Source of the DNA: Marimonas lutisalis | GTDB taxonomy: Bacteria > Pseudomonadota > Alphaproteobacteria > Rhodobacterales > Rhodobacteraceae | Length of the DNA: 64,000 nt | Reading direction: 5' to 3' | NCBI RefSeq assembly: GCF_005434965.1 | Contig: NZ_SKCI01000002.1 | Coordinates: 616,001-680,000 of the forward strand | Part shown: piece after piece, positions 6,802-14,929 of the stretch | How the letters are laid out: each line of letters opens with the position of its first letter | How positions within the stretch are numbered: the first letter of the stretch is position 1 | Program-made: the position numbers and the translations under genes | Notes under the pieces: generated by a model | Seen by the model: the letters and a program-made list of their open reading frames with translations, nothing else | Database searches by the model: none | What the model was told of the DNA's origin: nothing

Positions 6802-7925
6802 AGGGCCCCCTGGTTGAGTGCGATGAGATAGCCGATGGCCCCGGCGGCGATGAGGCCGAGGATGACGGCGAAGGTGATTTTCCAGACCGACCAGGGCCGT
6901 TCGCCCTGCACCCGGCCGGTGCGGCCATTGACGACGAAGCGGTAGGTCTTGCCGCGGTACTTGTAGGCCGCCAGCCACACGGGCAGCAGCACGTGTTTGA
7001 AGGTGACGTCCGAGACCGTGGTGTCGATGTCGTGGATGCGCTGGCGGTCGCCACCGATGTCGAATTTCACGTCGCGTTCGATGACGCGGGCCATGTGGTC
7101 TCGGGCTTCGCCATAGCCTTCGGCCAGTTCCACCTGGTAGCCTTCGGCCCGGAACCCGGCGAGGTATTCGGGGCGGTAGGGTTCCAGCGCGGCCAGATCC
7201 CAGGGTTCGAGCGCGTCGGTGAAGCGTTTGGGCAGGCTGCGCGAGGCGAGCACGAGGATATCGTCGAACCAGCGCGCAACGCGGCCCGACACGGGCGTCC
7301 AGCGGATTTTCTGCACCCGCTCCTGCACGCGCTTGCCATCGCGCATGACCATGCGGGTTTCGTAGTAGATGGTCCCGCGTTCGCCCGAGTAGCGCGATTT
7401 GGTGTCAGCATCGAAGGTCCAGTAGGGCACGTAGATGCCCTGCATGCTGCGGCCCTTGCGGGCGTATTCCTGCAGACCGTTCGGTGCGAACCAGAGCCGG
7501 CCGAGCCAGTCGGTCATCGCCTTTTTGGCATCGCGTTCGGTGAGCGCGAAGGGCAGCACGCCGCGCGGCTTGATATGGCGGTGGGTGCCGGTATCGGTGA
7601 CCACGGGCGTGGCGCAGAAGGGGCATTCGGCGGCATGGGTGTCGGGATCGAATTCCACCTGCGCGCCGCAATTGGGGCATTGGGAAACGCGGGTTTCCTC
7701 GATGTCGTGGCTGGGCAATTCGGCATCGAGCCCGGCGCGGAAATCAAGCTCCTTGATCGGGTGGGCGTGAAAGCCATCACCTTCGATCGGGGCCTCGTGG
7801 CCGCAATGGTCGCAGACCAGTTTGCCCAGCCCCGGCGCAAAGCGGTAATCTGCGCCGCATTGGGGGCAGGGGAAGCGGTGGCTTTCCTCGGTTACCGCGG
7901 GTGCGGGGGGCGGGGTCTGGGCCAT
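6798..7925 (-). CDS. Double zinc-ribbon, single-pass membrane protein (YdjG-like)
   Basis: A 375-aa protein with two N-terminal zinc ribbons: C20-x2-C23 with C38-x2-C41 and C83-x2-C86 with C101-x2-C104. The central part is a ~220-residue domain of YWTFDADT type, and a single transmembrane helix lies near the C-terminus (about 350-370). This matches TFIIB-type zinc-finger membrane proteins, which in Bacillus YdjFGHI link a PspA-like and an SPFH protein to the membrane. Here the SPFH gene lies directly upstream in the operon, supporting a similar membrane-scaffold role. A GGAGG is present upstream but unusually far (11 nt), and it comes from an intergenic repeat inserted between the two genes. 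Confidence 0.8.
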   Translation of the reverse strand: MAQTPPPAPAVTEESHRFPCPQCGADYRFAPGLGKLVCDHCGHEAPIEGDGFHAHPIKELDFRAGLDAELPSHDIEETRVSQCPNCGAQVEFDPDTHAAECPFCATPVVTDTGTHRHIKPRGVLPFALTERDAKKAMTDWLGRLWFAPNGLQEYARKGRSMQGIYVPYWTFDADTKSRYSGERGTIYYETRMVMRDGKRVQERVQKIRWTPVSGRVARWFDDILVLASRSLPKRFTDALEPWDLAALEPYRPEYLAGFRAEGYQVELAEGYGEARDHMARVIERDVKFDIGGDRQRIHDIDTTVSDVTFKHVLLPVWLAAYKYRGKTYRFVVNGRTGRVQGERPWSVWKITFAVILGLIAAGAIGYLIALNQGAL

Positions 7926-7936
7926 GAGATTTCATG

Positions 7937-7968
7937 CCTCCGGCGGGAGTATTTGGGGCAAGATGAAG
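7937..7968. repeat. GAGTATTT-type dispersed repeat, short form
   Basis: The sequence CCTCCGGCGGGAGTATTTGG followed by GGCAAGATGAAG occupies most of the 68-bp gap between the SPFH and zinc-ribbon genes. It matches 13852-13884 (GACGGGAGTATTTGGCCCAAGAAAGAG) in core and spacing. No hairpin or C-rich loop accompanies it here. Confidence 0.6.
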
Positions 7969-7993
7969 CACCTTGTCCCGGGAATTAGCCGGG

Positions 7994-9127
7994 TCAGGCG
8001 CCCGGGGGCGGTGGCGGCAGGATGGTGAAGAGCTGCGCCAGCTCGGCCACCTCGCCCGCGCGTTTCCAGCCGTCCTGGCCCGGGGTCCAGACATGTGTGT
8101 CGCGGGTCAGGGCGCCTTCGGCGGCCATGCGGCCCATCGAGGCCTTGGAGAAAGGTCCCCGGGTCTCGCCGTTTTCGGCGATGTGCCAGACATGTTCGAC
8201 GGGCGGCGGAGGCGGCGGGGCTATGGCGGCGGGCTGGGCCGGGGCGGTCATTTGCGGGGCGGCCTGTGCCATGGGACGGGCGCCCCAGGGGCCAGCCTGC
8301 GCGCCCATCTGCATGCCGATCGCCGCGCCCATTCCAGTCTGCAACGCGGCCGCGCCAGCGCCGTCGCGGCCCAGGGCCTCGGCCGCCTGGAACTGCATGT
8401 AGTTCGACAGATCGCCGACGACGCCCATCGAGGTGCGCTTGTCGAGCACCTTTTCGACCGCTTCGGGCAGCGAGATGTTCTCGATGTAGAGTTCAGGCAT
8501 CTCGAGCCCGTAATCGGCCAGCGTGGGGGCAATATCGCGCGCGACGAGCTGGCCCAGCTCGCGGGTGTTGGCGGCCATGTCGAGCACGGGGATGCCGGCG
8601 CGCGCAAGGGTGCGGGAAAACTCCTGCACGATGATGTTGCGGATCTGGTAGCTGATCTCGTCCATGGTGAATTCGCCATCGGTGCCGACGATCTCGACCA
8701 GGAATTTCGCGGGGTCCGAGACACGCACCGTGTAGGTGCCGTAGGCGCGCAGCCGCACGGGCCCAAATTCGGGATCGCGCACGATGATCGGGTTCTTGGT
8801 GCCCCATTTCAGATCGTTGAACCGCGTGGTGTTGACGAAGTAGATCTCGGATTTGAAGGGGGACTGGAAGCCGTGATCCCAATGGTTGAGCGTGGTCAGG
8901 ATCGGCATGTTGTTGGTCTCGAGCATGTAGAGACCGGGGGTGAAGACATCGGCGAGCTGGCCTTCGTGGACGAAGACGGCGGCCTGGCCTTCGCGCACGG
9001 TCAGCTTGGCGCCATACTTGATCTCGTGGTCTTCGCGCTCGAACCGCCAGACCATCGTATCACGGGTGTCGTCGGTCCAGTGGATGACGTCGATGAATTC
9101 GCCGGTGAGGAAATCGAGGATACCCAT
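7994..9127 (-). CDS. SPFH/Band 7 protein with C-terminal GYF_2 domain (YdjI-like)
   Basis: A 377-aa protein of the 'virion core protein-like' SPFH branch. Residues about 30-245 form the SPFH domain (VREGQAAVFVHEGQ, FTPGLYMLET, AYGTYTVRVSDP). A flexible Ala/Gly/Met/Pro-rich linker covers about 255-310, and residues about 312-365 are a GYF_2 domain (VWHIAENGETRGPFSK, DTHVWTPGQDGWKRAGEV) of the kind that binds proline-rich partners. No transmembrane helix is seen, so membrane contact likely comes from the zinc-ribbon protein downstream. Proteins of this type organise membrane microdomains and respond to envelope stress. Good ribosome-binding site (GGGAGA) before the ATG at 9127. Confidence 0.85.
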   Translation of the reverse strand: MGILDFLTGEFIDVIHWTDDTRDTMVWRFEREDHEIKYGAKLTVREGQAAVFVHEGQLADVFTPGLYMLETNNMPILTTLNHWDHGFQSPFKSEIYFVNTTRFNDLKWGTKNPIIVRDPEFGPVRLRAYGTYTVRVSDPAKFLVEIVGTDGEFTMDEISYQIRNIIVQEFSRTLARAGIPVLDMAANTRELGQLVARDIAPTLADYGLEMPELYIENISLPEAVEKVLDKRTSMGVVGDLSNYMQFQAAEALGRDGAGAAALQTGMGAAIGMQMGAQAGPWGARPMAQAAPQMTAPAQPAAIAPPPPPPVEHVWHIAENGETRGPFSKASMGRMAAEGALTRDTHVWTPGQDGWKRAGEVAELAQLFTILPPPPPGA

Positions 9128-9147
9128 GTCTATGTCTCCCAGGGTCG

Positions 9148-10113
9148 TCAGGAATTGTTGCCGGTCAGTTCGGCGGCGATCTGTTGGATGATCGGGCGGG
9201 CCGTTTCGAAGCGCATGCCGGGCTGAAGGCGCCGGTCGTAGAGCATTTTCAGAAGCATTTCGTCATGCGTGGTGAGAAAGGCGAATTCGTCATCGTCGTT
9301 GAAGATCGACGGGCGGGCCTGGGGGCTGTCGTTGGCGAGGCCCAGGCCCTGGGCCAGCTCTTCGTGCACGCAGGCGACACGCATCATGTCGGGGTGTTCG
9401 GAGCGGATCAGCGCAATGGCGAGCTGGTAGGCGTTGTCGTCCCTTTCCGAGGGGAACGCGAGCACCAGGCAGTGGATCGGGCGCGGAAGGTCGCGGAAGA
9501 CAGAAAGCGCCGAACTCGAAATGTTGGGGGCGATCTGGCGGACCCGGTTCAGCACGTAATCGGTGTCGTCGTAGCTGGCCACGAGGACGTGGAAATTGGC
9601 CGAGGCCGAGCGGGTGATACCGATCGGGTGGCCGGTTACACGGGCCAGGCGTGCGGCGTAGGATGAGATGGTGGCGCTGTCTTTTTCGCGCTTCGCCTGC
9701 GGGACGGAGGGGCCGAAATCGGCCCGCATGCGCACCGGGCCGATCCAGCGATGCAGGGCGCCGGCGATGCCACTGGCGCGGCTGAGCGAGCCGCGGGCGT
9801 GTTCATCGTGAAAGGCGATGGCCTCGAAATTGCGCACGAGATCGTCGGTGTCGAACCGGGTATCGGGCCCGCCGCCATCGGTGCGCATGAGGCCCTGGGC
9901 CAGAAGATCGGCCTGCACGCGGGCATAGTAGGTTTGCAATGCCTGCGAGCGCTGGGAGGGGCCGGAGGCGACGGGCGGCTGGGCCTGCGGCTTGACCAGG
10001 CCCGCCGGACGGGACTGCGGTTTGAGCGTGGGCGTGGTGGCCATGCAGGCCGAGAGCAGCGCCAGCCCGCAAAGGGCCAGCACCGCACGCGCCGGTATGG
10101 TTCTGCGCCGCAC
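9148..10113 (-). CDS. DUF2927 lipoprotein
   Basis: A 321-aa predicted lipoprotein: the signal sequence ends in a lipobox LLSAC (Cys23). A Pro/Gln-rich linker (to about 50) leads into a DUF2927 domain of about 250 residues. The domain holds a HEELAQGLGLAND motif and the conserved SIFNDDDEFAFLTTHDE, which look like a zinc-peptidase-type active site. Catalysis has not been shown as far as I know. It begins 5 nt after telA, within the operon, and probably faces the periplasm. This places a surface-layer component between the cytoplasmic TelA and SPFH proteins. Confidence 0.8.
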   Translation of the reverse strand: MRRRTIPARAVLALCGLALLSACMATTPTLKPQSRPAGLVKPQAQPPVASGPSQRSQALQTYYARVQADLLAQGLMRTDGGGPDTRFDTDDLVRNFEAIAFHDEHARGSLSRASGIAGALHRWIGPVRMRADFGPSVPQAKREKDSATISSYAARLARVTGHPIGITRSASANFHVLVASYDDTDYVLNRVRQIAPNISSSALSVFRDLPRPIHCLVLAFPSERDDNAYQLAIALIRSEHPDMMRVACVHEELAQGLGLANDSPQARPSIFNDDDEFAFLTTHDEMLLKMLYDRRLQPGMRFETARPIIQQIAAELTGNNS

Positions 10114-10118
10114 CGGGC

Positions 10119-11321
10119 TCAGCTCGCGCCGGGCACGGAAGTGCCGGCGGTGTCGCCCAGACCCGTCTTGCGGGCCTTCGCGGCGGCGAGCGTGTCGCGC
10201 AGTTCGTGCTCCATCTTCTTGAGATCCTCTTCGGCGGCGGCGCGGCGGGCCTTGCCTTCGTCGGCGATCTGCAGGCTTTCCTCGATCGTGGCGATCAGGT
10301 CGGCATTGGCCTGTTTCACCGCTTCGATGTCGAAAACGCCGCGCTCCATTTCCTCGCGGATCATCTTGTTCGACTCGCGCAGGTTCCTGGCGTTCGAGGT
10401 GAGCAGCTCGTTGGTCAGGTCATTGGCTTCGCGCACGGCGGCCGCGGCCTCGGCGCTGCGCTGGATGGTGACGGCCTGCGCTAGCTGGGTTTCCCACAGC
10501 GGCACGGTGTTCACCAGAGTCGAGTTGATCTTGGTCACAAGGCTCTTGTCGTTTTCCTGAACGAGGCGGATCGAGGGCAGAGACTGCATGGTGACCTGGC
10601 GGGTGAGTTTCAGGTCATGCACCCGGCGTTCGAGGTCATCACGCGCGGCGCGCAGGTCGCGCAGCTCCTGCGCTTCCATGACCTGGTCGTTTTCGGCGGC
10701 GGCCTGCACCTGGGCCTCCTTGGCGGGAATTTCCTCTTCGTCGAGGACACGCAGTTTTTCCTCGCCCGCGGCGATGTAGAGTGCCAGTTCGTCATAGAAG
10801 GTCAGCGTCTTCTCGTAGAGCATATCGAGTGACTTGATGTCCTTCAGGAGCGTATGCTCGTGCTTCAGCAGGTTGTCGGTGATCTTGTCGATCTGGCCCT
10901 GCACGGTTTCGAACCGCGCGGTGAACTTGGCGAAGGGCGCGGCGCGGCCCAGGAGGCGCTCCCACCAGGTGCGTTTGCGGCGCACGTCGAGCTCGGACAC
11001 CGAGAAGCCGCGGATCGTGGTGACGATGTCGCGCAGGCTGTCGCCGGCGGGGCCGACATCCTTGTTGCGCACATCGGCGAGCATGGCCTGGCTGATTTCC
11101 TGCAACTCGGCCTGGGCAGCAGAGCCGAAATTGACGATCGAGCCGGTGTCGGACATGTCGAGCTCGGCCATGCGGGCGGTGATTTCCTTCGATACCGCGG
11201 CATCGGCCTTGGCCAGCGGCACGACCTCTTCGGCCGGGGCCGGTTCGGGCAGGATCACGGCGTTGACCTCTTCGACGAGGGCCAGCGCGTCCTCGGCTTG
11301 TTTCTGGATCTGTGTCGACAT
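10119..11321 (-). CDS. telA: TelA/KlaA-family toxic anion resistance protein
   Basis: A 400-aa mostly alpha-helical, charged protein of the TelA family (tellurite resistance, also implicated in tolerance of antibiotics and envelope stress). The family core is visible: IVNFGSAAQAELQEIS, then SVSELDVRRKRTWWERLLG, then long coiled-coil helices to about residue 370. No membrane segment. It starts 13 nt after xpaC, its standard partner. Biochemical activity is unknown. The name 'toxic anion resistance' comes from plasmid homologues and need not be its native role. Confidence 0.9.
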   Translation of the reverse strand: MSTQIQKQAEDALALVEEVNAVILPEPAPAEEVVPLAKADAAVSKEITARMAELDMSDTGSIVNFGSAAQAELQEISQAMLADVRNKDVGPAGDSLRDIVTTIRGFSVSELDVRRKRTWWERLLGRAAPFAKFTARFETVQGQIDKITDNLLKHEHTLLKDIKSLDMLYEKTLTFYDELALYIAAGEEKLRVLDEEEIPAKEAQVQAAAENDQVMEAQELRDLRAARDDLERRVHDLKLTRQVTMQSLPSIRLVQENDKSLVTKINSTLVNTVPLWETQLAQAVTIQRSAEAAAAVREANDLTNELLTSNARNLRESNKMIREEMERGVFDIEAVKQANADLIATIEESLQIADEGKARRAAAEEDLKKMEHELRDTLAAAKARKTGLGDTAGTSVPGAS

Positions 11322-11334
11322 GGGGATGTCCTCT

Positions 11335-12219
11335 TTACTGGTTGTTGGCGAGCCGGATGCCTTCGCGTTGCAACCGGTCGCGCAGGACCTCGATTTCCAC
11401 GGTCAGATCGCTGTGGTCATCAAGGAGCAGGGTTTTGGTCTTGGCGGAAAAGCCTTCTTCAAGATCGGACAGCAGGGTCAGGTAGTCGGCACGCGCCTGC
11501 ACATCGTGGTTGCGCGCGAAGATGTCGGCGAACTTGACCGAGGCATCGCGGGCACCCTGCAGGTAGACCGACATGTATTTGCGCGCGGCGGTCAGGTCGC
11601 GCGGGTCTTCCTCGACCGTGCGCAGGAGATCGCGCACTTCGCGCTGGAAACTGTCGACGCGGGCTTCGACCTCGCGGTCGCCGGTGCGTCGGATCGCCTC
11701 GGACATGGCCTTGAGGTGGCCTTCGGCCTGTTCGACAAGCCGCGCCACGCGGTCGGTCTGGAACTCGTCGATGCCTTCCATGCCCTTGTTTTTCATCGGG
11801 TCGGGGCCGAAGGCGGCAAAATGCAGGACGGTGCCGATGATGCCGTAAAGAACAGGCTCGACCATGCCGCCCTTGATGGCGAAGGAGGCAATCGCCAGGC
11901 CGATCCCGGTGAGCAGCGAGCCCAGTATCTTGCGCGGGATGGCGGGGCGGCGGGCGATTTTGCGCGCATCGTAGGCCTCTTGCGCGACGAGCCCGTCACG
12001 GGTGAGCCAGGCCGCCAGGAGCAGCAGCGCGAGAGCCCCGAGCGTCAGTGCCATGACGACGGGACCATTGCCGAAGGCGTTCCAGATCAGCGGCAGGGGC
12101 GCGAGAAACAGGAAGTTGACCCGCCCGCCGGCGCGCGTGCGGGTTGCGCCGCGATAACTGCCGCTGGTCGAGGGCTTGGTTTCGGGGCTGTGTTTGCCGC
12201 CATAGCGCTGCGCCATCAT
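11335..12219 (-). CDS. XpaC-family membrane protein
   Basis: A 294-aa protein of the XpaC family (historically '5-bromo-4-chloroindolyl phosphate hydrolysis protein'). About 33 basic N-terminal residues are followed by hydrophobic segments at about 34-49, 52-73, 97-114 and 119-137. A helical cytoplasmic domain then begins with FQTDRVARLVEQAEGHLKAM and runs to the end. It is the membrane member of the XpaC-TelA pair. Its ATG overlaps by 4 bp the stop of a 27-codon frame encoding a single hydrophobic helix. No catalytic motif is evident despite the historical name. Confidence 0.85.
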   Translation of the reverse strand: MMAQRYGGKHSPETKPSTSGSYRGATRTRAGGRVNFLFLAPLPLIWNAFGNGPVVMALTLGALALLLLAAWLTRDGLVAQEAYDARKIARRPAIPRKILGSLLTGIGLAIASFAIKGGMVEPVLYGIIGTVLHFAAFGPDPMKNKGMEGIDEFQTDRVARLVEQAEGHLKAMSEAIRRTGDREVEARVDSFQREVRDLLRTVEEDPRDLTAARKYMSVYLQGARDASVKFADIFARNHDVQARADYLTLLSDLEEGFSAKTKTLLLDDHSDLTVEIEVLRDRLQREGIRLANNQ

Positions 12220-12299
12220 ACGCCCCCCGCGATGGAGACATAGAGGATAAGTATGACAAGCAGCACGAATGCCAGCTTCTGCAGACCGGTTTCAGACAT
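12216..12299 (-). CDS. Putative 27-aa single-helix membrane peptide upstream of xpaC
   Basis: A short frame runs from ATG at 12299 to TGA at 12216-12218. It encodes a polar start (MSETGLQK), one strongly hydrophobic helix (LAFVLLVILILYVSIAGG) and a final Val. Its TGA overlaps the xpaC ATG (ATGA), the same coupling seen elsewhere in this operon. A weak GGGA lies 5 nt upstream. Small membrane peptides often modulate larger membrane partners, but a function here is inference. It could also be a translated leader. Confidence 0.5.
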   Translation of the reverse strand: MSETGLQKLAFVLLVILILYVSIAGGV

Positions 12300-12430
12300 G
12301 AATCCCAGCAACCCCACGATTACCTTAAACAACTTATGGGAAGGGGCAGCGAGGCGCTAGGGGGAAGATTCAGGCGGTTTTTACCGCTTGGCGGGGATTT
12401 GCGCAGGGCGGCGATACCCGCCGGACACGA

Positions 12431-13243
12431 TCAGCGCCGTGGCCCCGGTCCGGGGCCGGGTTTGCGGCGGCGCTGCGGTTTGGGCCGGTTGGGCGGCGCC
12501 TCCTTGTCCTCACCGTCGATGCCCAGTTGGTCGCGCAGAACGCGCGCGCGCACCTCCTGCACCTCGCCGGGTTTCAGGTTGCCGAGCTGAAACGGCCCGT
12601 AGGACACGCGGATGAGCCGGTTCACGGTCAGGCCAATCGCCTCCATCGCGCGGCGGATCTCGCGGTTTTTTCCTTCGCGGATCGCGACCGTCGCCCAGGC
12701 ATTGGCGCCTTGCTGACGATCGAGCGTAACGGTCATCGGCTGGAAGTTTTCGCCGTCGATGGTGATGCCTTCGCGCAGCGGATCGAACGTGGCATCGGTG
12801 GGTTTGCCCTTCATCCGAACGCGGTAACGGCGCAGCCAGCCTGTCGAGGGCAATTCGAGCCGCCGCTTGATGCCGCCATCGTTGGTCAGCAGCAAAAGCC
12901 CCTCGGAATTGAGATCGAGCCGGCCGACGGTGTGAACGCGGGGCAGATCCTCGGGCAGGTCGTCGAAGATGGTCGGGCGGCCTTCGGGATCGCGGGTGGT
13001 GGTCACGAGGCCGGCGGGCTTGTGATAGAGCCAGAGACGCGGCGGTTCGGGCGCATCGAGCGGCTTGCCGTCGACGGTGATGCGATCGCGCGCGGTCACG
13101 TTCAGGGCGGCGCGGGTGATGACGGTGCCGTTCACGGTGACACGGCCCTGTTCGATCATGCGTTCGGCCTCGCGGCGCGAGGCGAGGCCCGCGCGGGCGA
13201 TGACCTTGGCGATCCGGTCGCCGGGAGGGGTCTTGGCGTTCAT
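12431..13243 (-). CDS. rluB: 23S rRNA pseudouridine synthase, RluB/RsuA family
   Basis: A 270-aa enzyme that isomerises a uridine in rRNA. An S4 RNA-binding domain (about residues 10-55, IAKVIARAGLASRREAERMI) is followed by the catalytic domain, with the catalytic Asp in GRLDLNSEGLLLLTND. A KNREIRR motif lies further on. The last ~30 residues are a Lys/Arg/Pro/Gly-rich tail (PKPQRRRKPGPGPGPRR) probably aiding RNA contact. RsuA and RluE are close relatives; the length, S4 domain and tail favour RluB. Divergent from tadA with 52 bp between starts. Confidence 0.88.
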   Translation of the reverse strand: MNAKTPPGDRIAKVIARAGLASRREAERMIEQGRVTVNGTVITRAALNVTARDRITVDGKPLDAPEPPRLWLYHKPAGLVTTTRDPEGRPTIFDDLPEDLPRVHTVGRLDLNSEGLLLLTNDGGIKRRLELPSTGWLRRYRVRMKGKPTDATFDPLREGITIDGENFQPMTVTLDRQQGANAWATVAIREGKNREIRRAMEAIGLTVNRLIRVSYGPFQLGNLKPGEVQEVRARVLRDQLGIDGEDKEAPPNRPKPQRRRKPGPGPGPRR

Positions 13244-13295
13244 GGCTGGGCAATAGCGGATTGGCGCAGCTTGCGGAAGGGGCTATGGGGGAGGC

Positions 13296-13745
13296 ATGGA
13301 ATTCAATGGGTTCATGACGGCAGCGCTGGATGAGGCGCGCGCGGCCGCCGCGCGCGGCGAGGTGCCGGTGGGCGCAGTGCTGGTGTCGCCCGAGGGCCGG
13401 ATCGTTGCCCGTGCGGGCAACCGCACGCGCGAGTTGAGCGATCCCACCGCGCATGCCGAGATCCTGGTGATCCGGGCGCGTTGCGCCGAACTGGGAAGCG
13501 AGCGGCTGACAGGGCATGACCTTTACGTGACGCTGGAGCCCTGCGCGATGTGCGCCACGGCGATTTCGGCCGCGCGAATCCGGCGGCTCTACTATGGAGC
13601 CTCGGACCCGAAGAGCGGTGGCGTGGAGCACGGTGCGCGGGTTTTCACACATTCCCAGTGCCACCACGTGCCCGAGGTTTACGAAGGGATCGCGGCGCGC
13701 GAGGCGGCGGAGTTGCTGAGGGATTTCTTCTTGCAGAAGCGCTGA
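13296..13745 (+). CDS. tadA: tRNA-specific adenosine deaminase
   Basis: A 149-aa zinc deaminase converting adenosine 34 to inosine in tRNA-Arg(ACG), needed for decoding CGN codons. Active-site motifs are complete: TAHAEI (zinc His53, proton-shuttling Glu55) and EPCAMC (zinc Cys83 and Cys86). The conserved ARI-YYG-DPK-GG-G block follows. The length is typical. It overlaps nothing and is followed immediately by repeat copy B. Confidence 0.93.
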   Translation: MEFNGFMTAALDEARAAAARGEVPVGAVLVSPEGRIVARAGNRTRELSDPTAHAEILVIRARCAELGSERLTGHDLYVTLEPCAMCATAISAARIRRLYYGASDPKSGGVEHGARVFTHSQCHHVPEVYEGIAAREAAELLRDFFLQKR

Positions 13746-13756
13746 TCCGAGGCGCC

Positions 13757-13890
13757 GCCCCCTCGGGGGCCCGCCCACCCGCCCACCCCGGTCCCGCGAG
13801 GGGGCTTGGGGCGCGGGGGCGCCTGCACTGCGCCACCAGTCAACCGGCGGATGCCCCCGACGGGAGTATTTGGCCCAAGAAAGAGCGAGC
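13757..13890. repeat. Composite intergenic repeat, copy B
   Basis: It begins 11 nt after the tadA stop. A 9-bp stem GCCCCCTCG (13757-13765) / CGAGGGGGC (13797-13805) is extended inward by 3 bp after one mismatch. The loop has five C-runs, CCCgCCCaCCCgCCCaCCCC (13770-13789), giving a G-quadruplex motif on the minus strand. At 13852-13890 follows CGACGGGAGTATTTGGCC then CAAGAAAGAGC. The rest of the 203-bp gap to the ABC ATPase holds no gene. Confidence 0.75.
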
Positions 13891-13948
13891 TGCGCGAGAT
13901 TGCATGTCTGCCCGGGTGTCGTTCAGGCAGATTAAGTCGCAGGGCTTA

Positions 13949-14929
13949 TTACGCGGCAGGCCCGGGGAAGTGGCAGGCGACGCGGGTGCCGCCTGTCTCT
14001 TCCAGCATCGGCTGGGTCTGGCGGCAGATGTCCTGTGCCTTGGGGCAGCGGTCGGCGAAGGCGCAGCCCCTGGGCGGGTTGATCGGGCTGGGCGGATCGC
14101 CCGATATTTTCAGCGGGCGCACGTAGCCCTTGGACTTGCGCCGGGCAAGAGAGGGCGCGGCGGCCAGCAGGGCCTGCGTGTAAGGGTGCTGGGGCGCGTC
14201 GAAGAGTGCGGCGCGCGAGCCCTGTTCGACGATCTTGCCAAGATACATCACCGCCACGTCATCGCAGACATGGCGCACAACGCCGAGGTCGTGGGAGATG
14301 AAAAGATAGCTGAGGCCAAGCTCGGTTTTCAGTTTCGCCAGGAGGTTCAGGATCTGCGCCTGGATCGCCACGTCGAGCGCCGAGACTGGCTCGTCGCAGA
14401 CCAGCAGTTTCGGGTTGGTGGTCAGCGCGCGGGCGATGGAAATCCGCTGACGCTGGCCGCCCGAGAACTGGTGCGGGAAGAGATTGAGCTGATCGGGGCG
14501 CAGGCCGACAAGCTGGAACAGCTCGCGCACGCGGGCATTGCGCTCTTCCATAGTGCCAAGGCCCATCAGGTCCATCGGTTCGCGCACGATGTCGGCGACG
14601 CGGGCGCGCGGGTTGAGCGAGCTGTAGGGGTCCTGGAAGATCAGTTGCACATCGCGGCGCTGCGCGCGCATTTCTTCGTCGCCGAGCGACAGCAGGTCCT
14701 GCCCCTCGAAGAGGACCTGGCCCGAGGCGGCCTCGGTCAGGCGGATGGCGGCCATGGCGGTGGTGGTCTTGCCAGAGCCGGATTCCCCCACGATGCCAAG
14801 GGCACGGCCCTTTTCGAGCGAGAAGGAGACCTGCCGCACCGCTTCGAGATAGGGGCGCGGGCCGAAAAAGCCCTTGCGCGGCAAGGCGAAACGCACGGTC
14901 AGGTCGCGAACGTCGAGTAGCGTGCTCAT
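13949..14929 (-). CDS. Oligopeptide/dipeptide ABC transporter ATP-binding protein (DppF/OppF type)
   Basis: A 326-aa ATPase with Walker A GESGSGKTT, signature SGGQRQRISIARAL, Walker B LLVCDEPVSALD and H-loop ISHDLG. The C-terminal oligopeptide-transporter extension has the Cys pattern CAFADRCPKAQDIC, which in this family can hold an iron-sulfur cluster. It is the last gene of the five-gene peptide transporter operon and overlaps the previous ATPase gene by 4 bp. With DppD it powers import through the two permeases. Confidence 0.93.
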   Translation of the reverse strand: MSTLLDVRDLTVRFALPRKGFFGPRPYLEAVRQVSFSLEKGRALGIVGESGSGKTTTAMAAIRLTEAASGQVLFEGQDLLSLGDEEMRAQRRDVQLIFQDPYSSLNPRARVADIVREPMDLMGLGTMEERNARVRELFQLVGLRPDQLNLFPHQFSGGQRQRISIARALTTNPKLLVCDEPVSALDVAIQAQILNLLAKLKTELGLSYLFISHDLGVVRHVCDDVAVMYLGKIVEQGSRAALFDAPQHPYTQALLAAAPSLARRKSKGYVRPLKISGDPPSPINPPRGCAFADRCPKAQDICRQTQPMLEETGGTRVACHFPGPAA

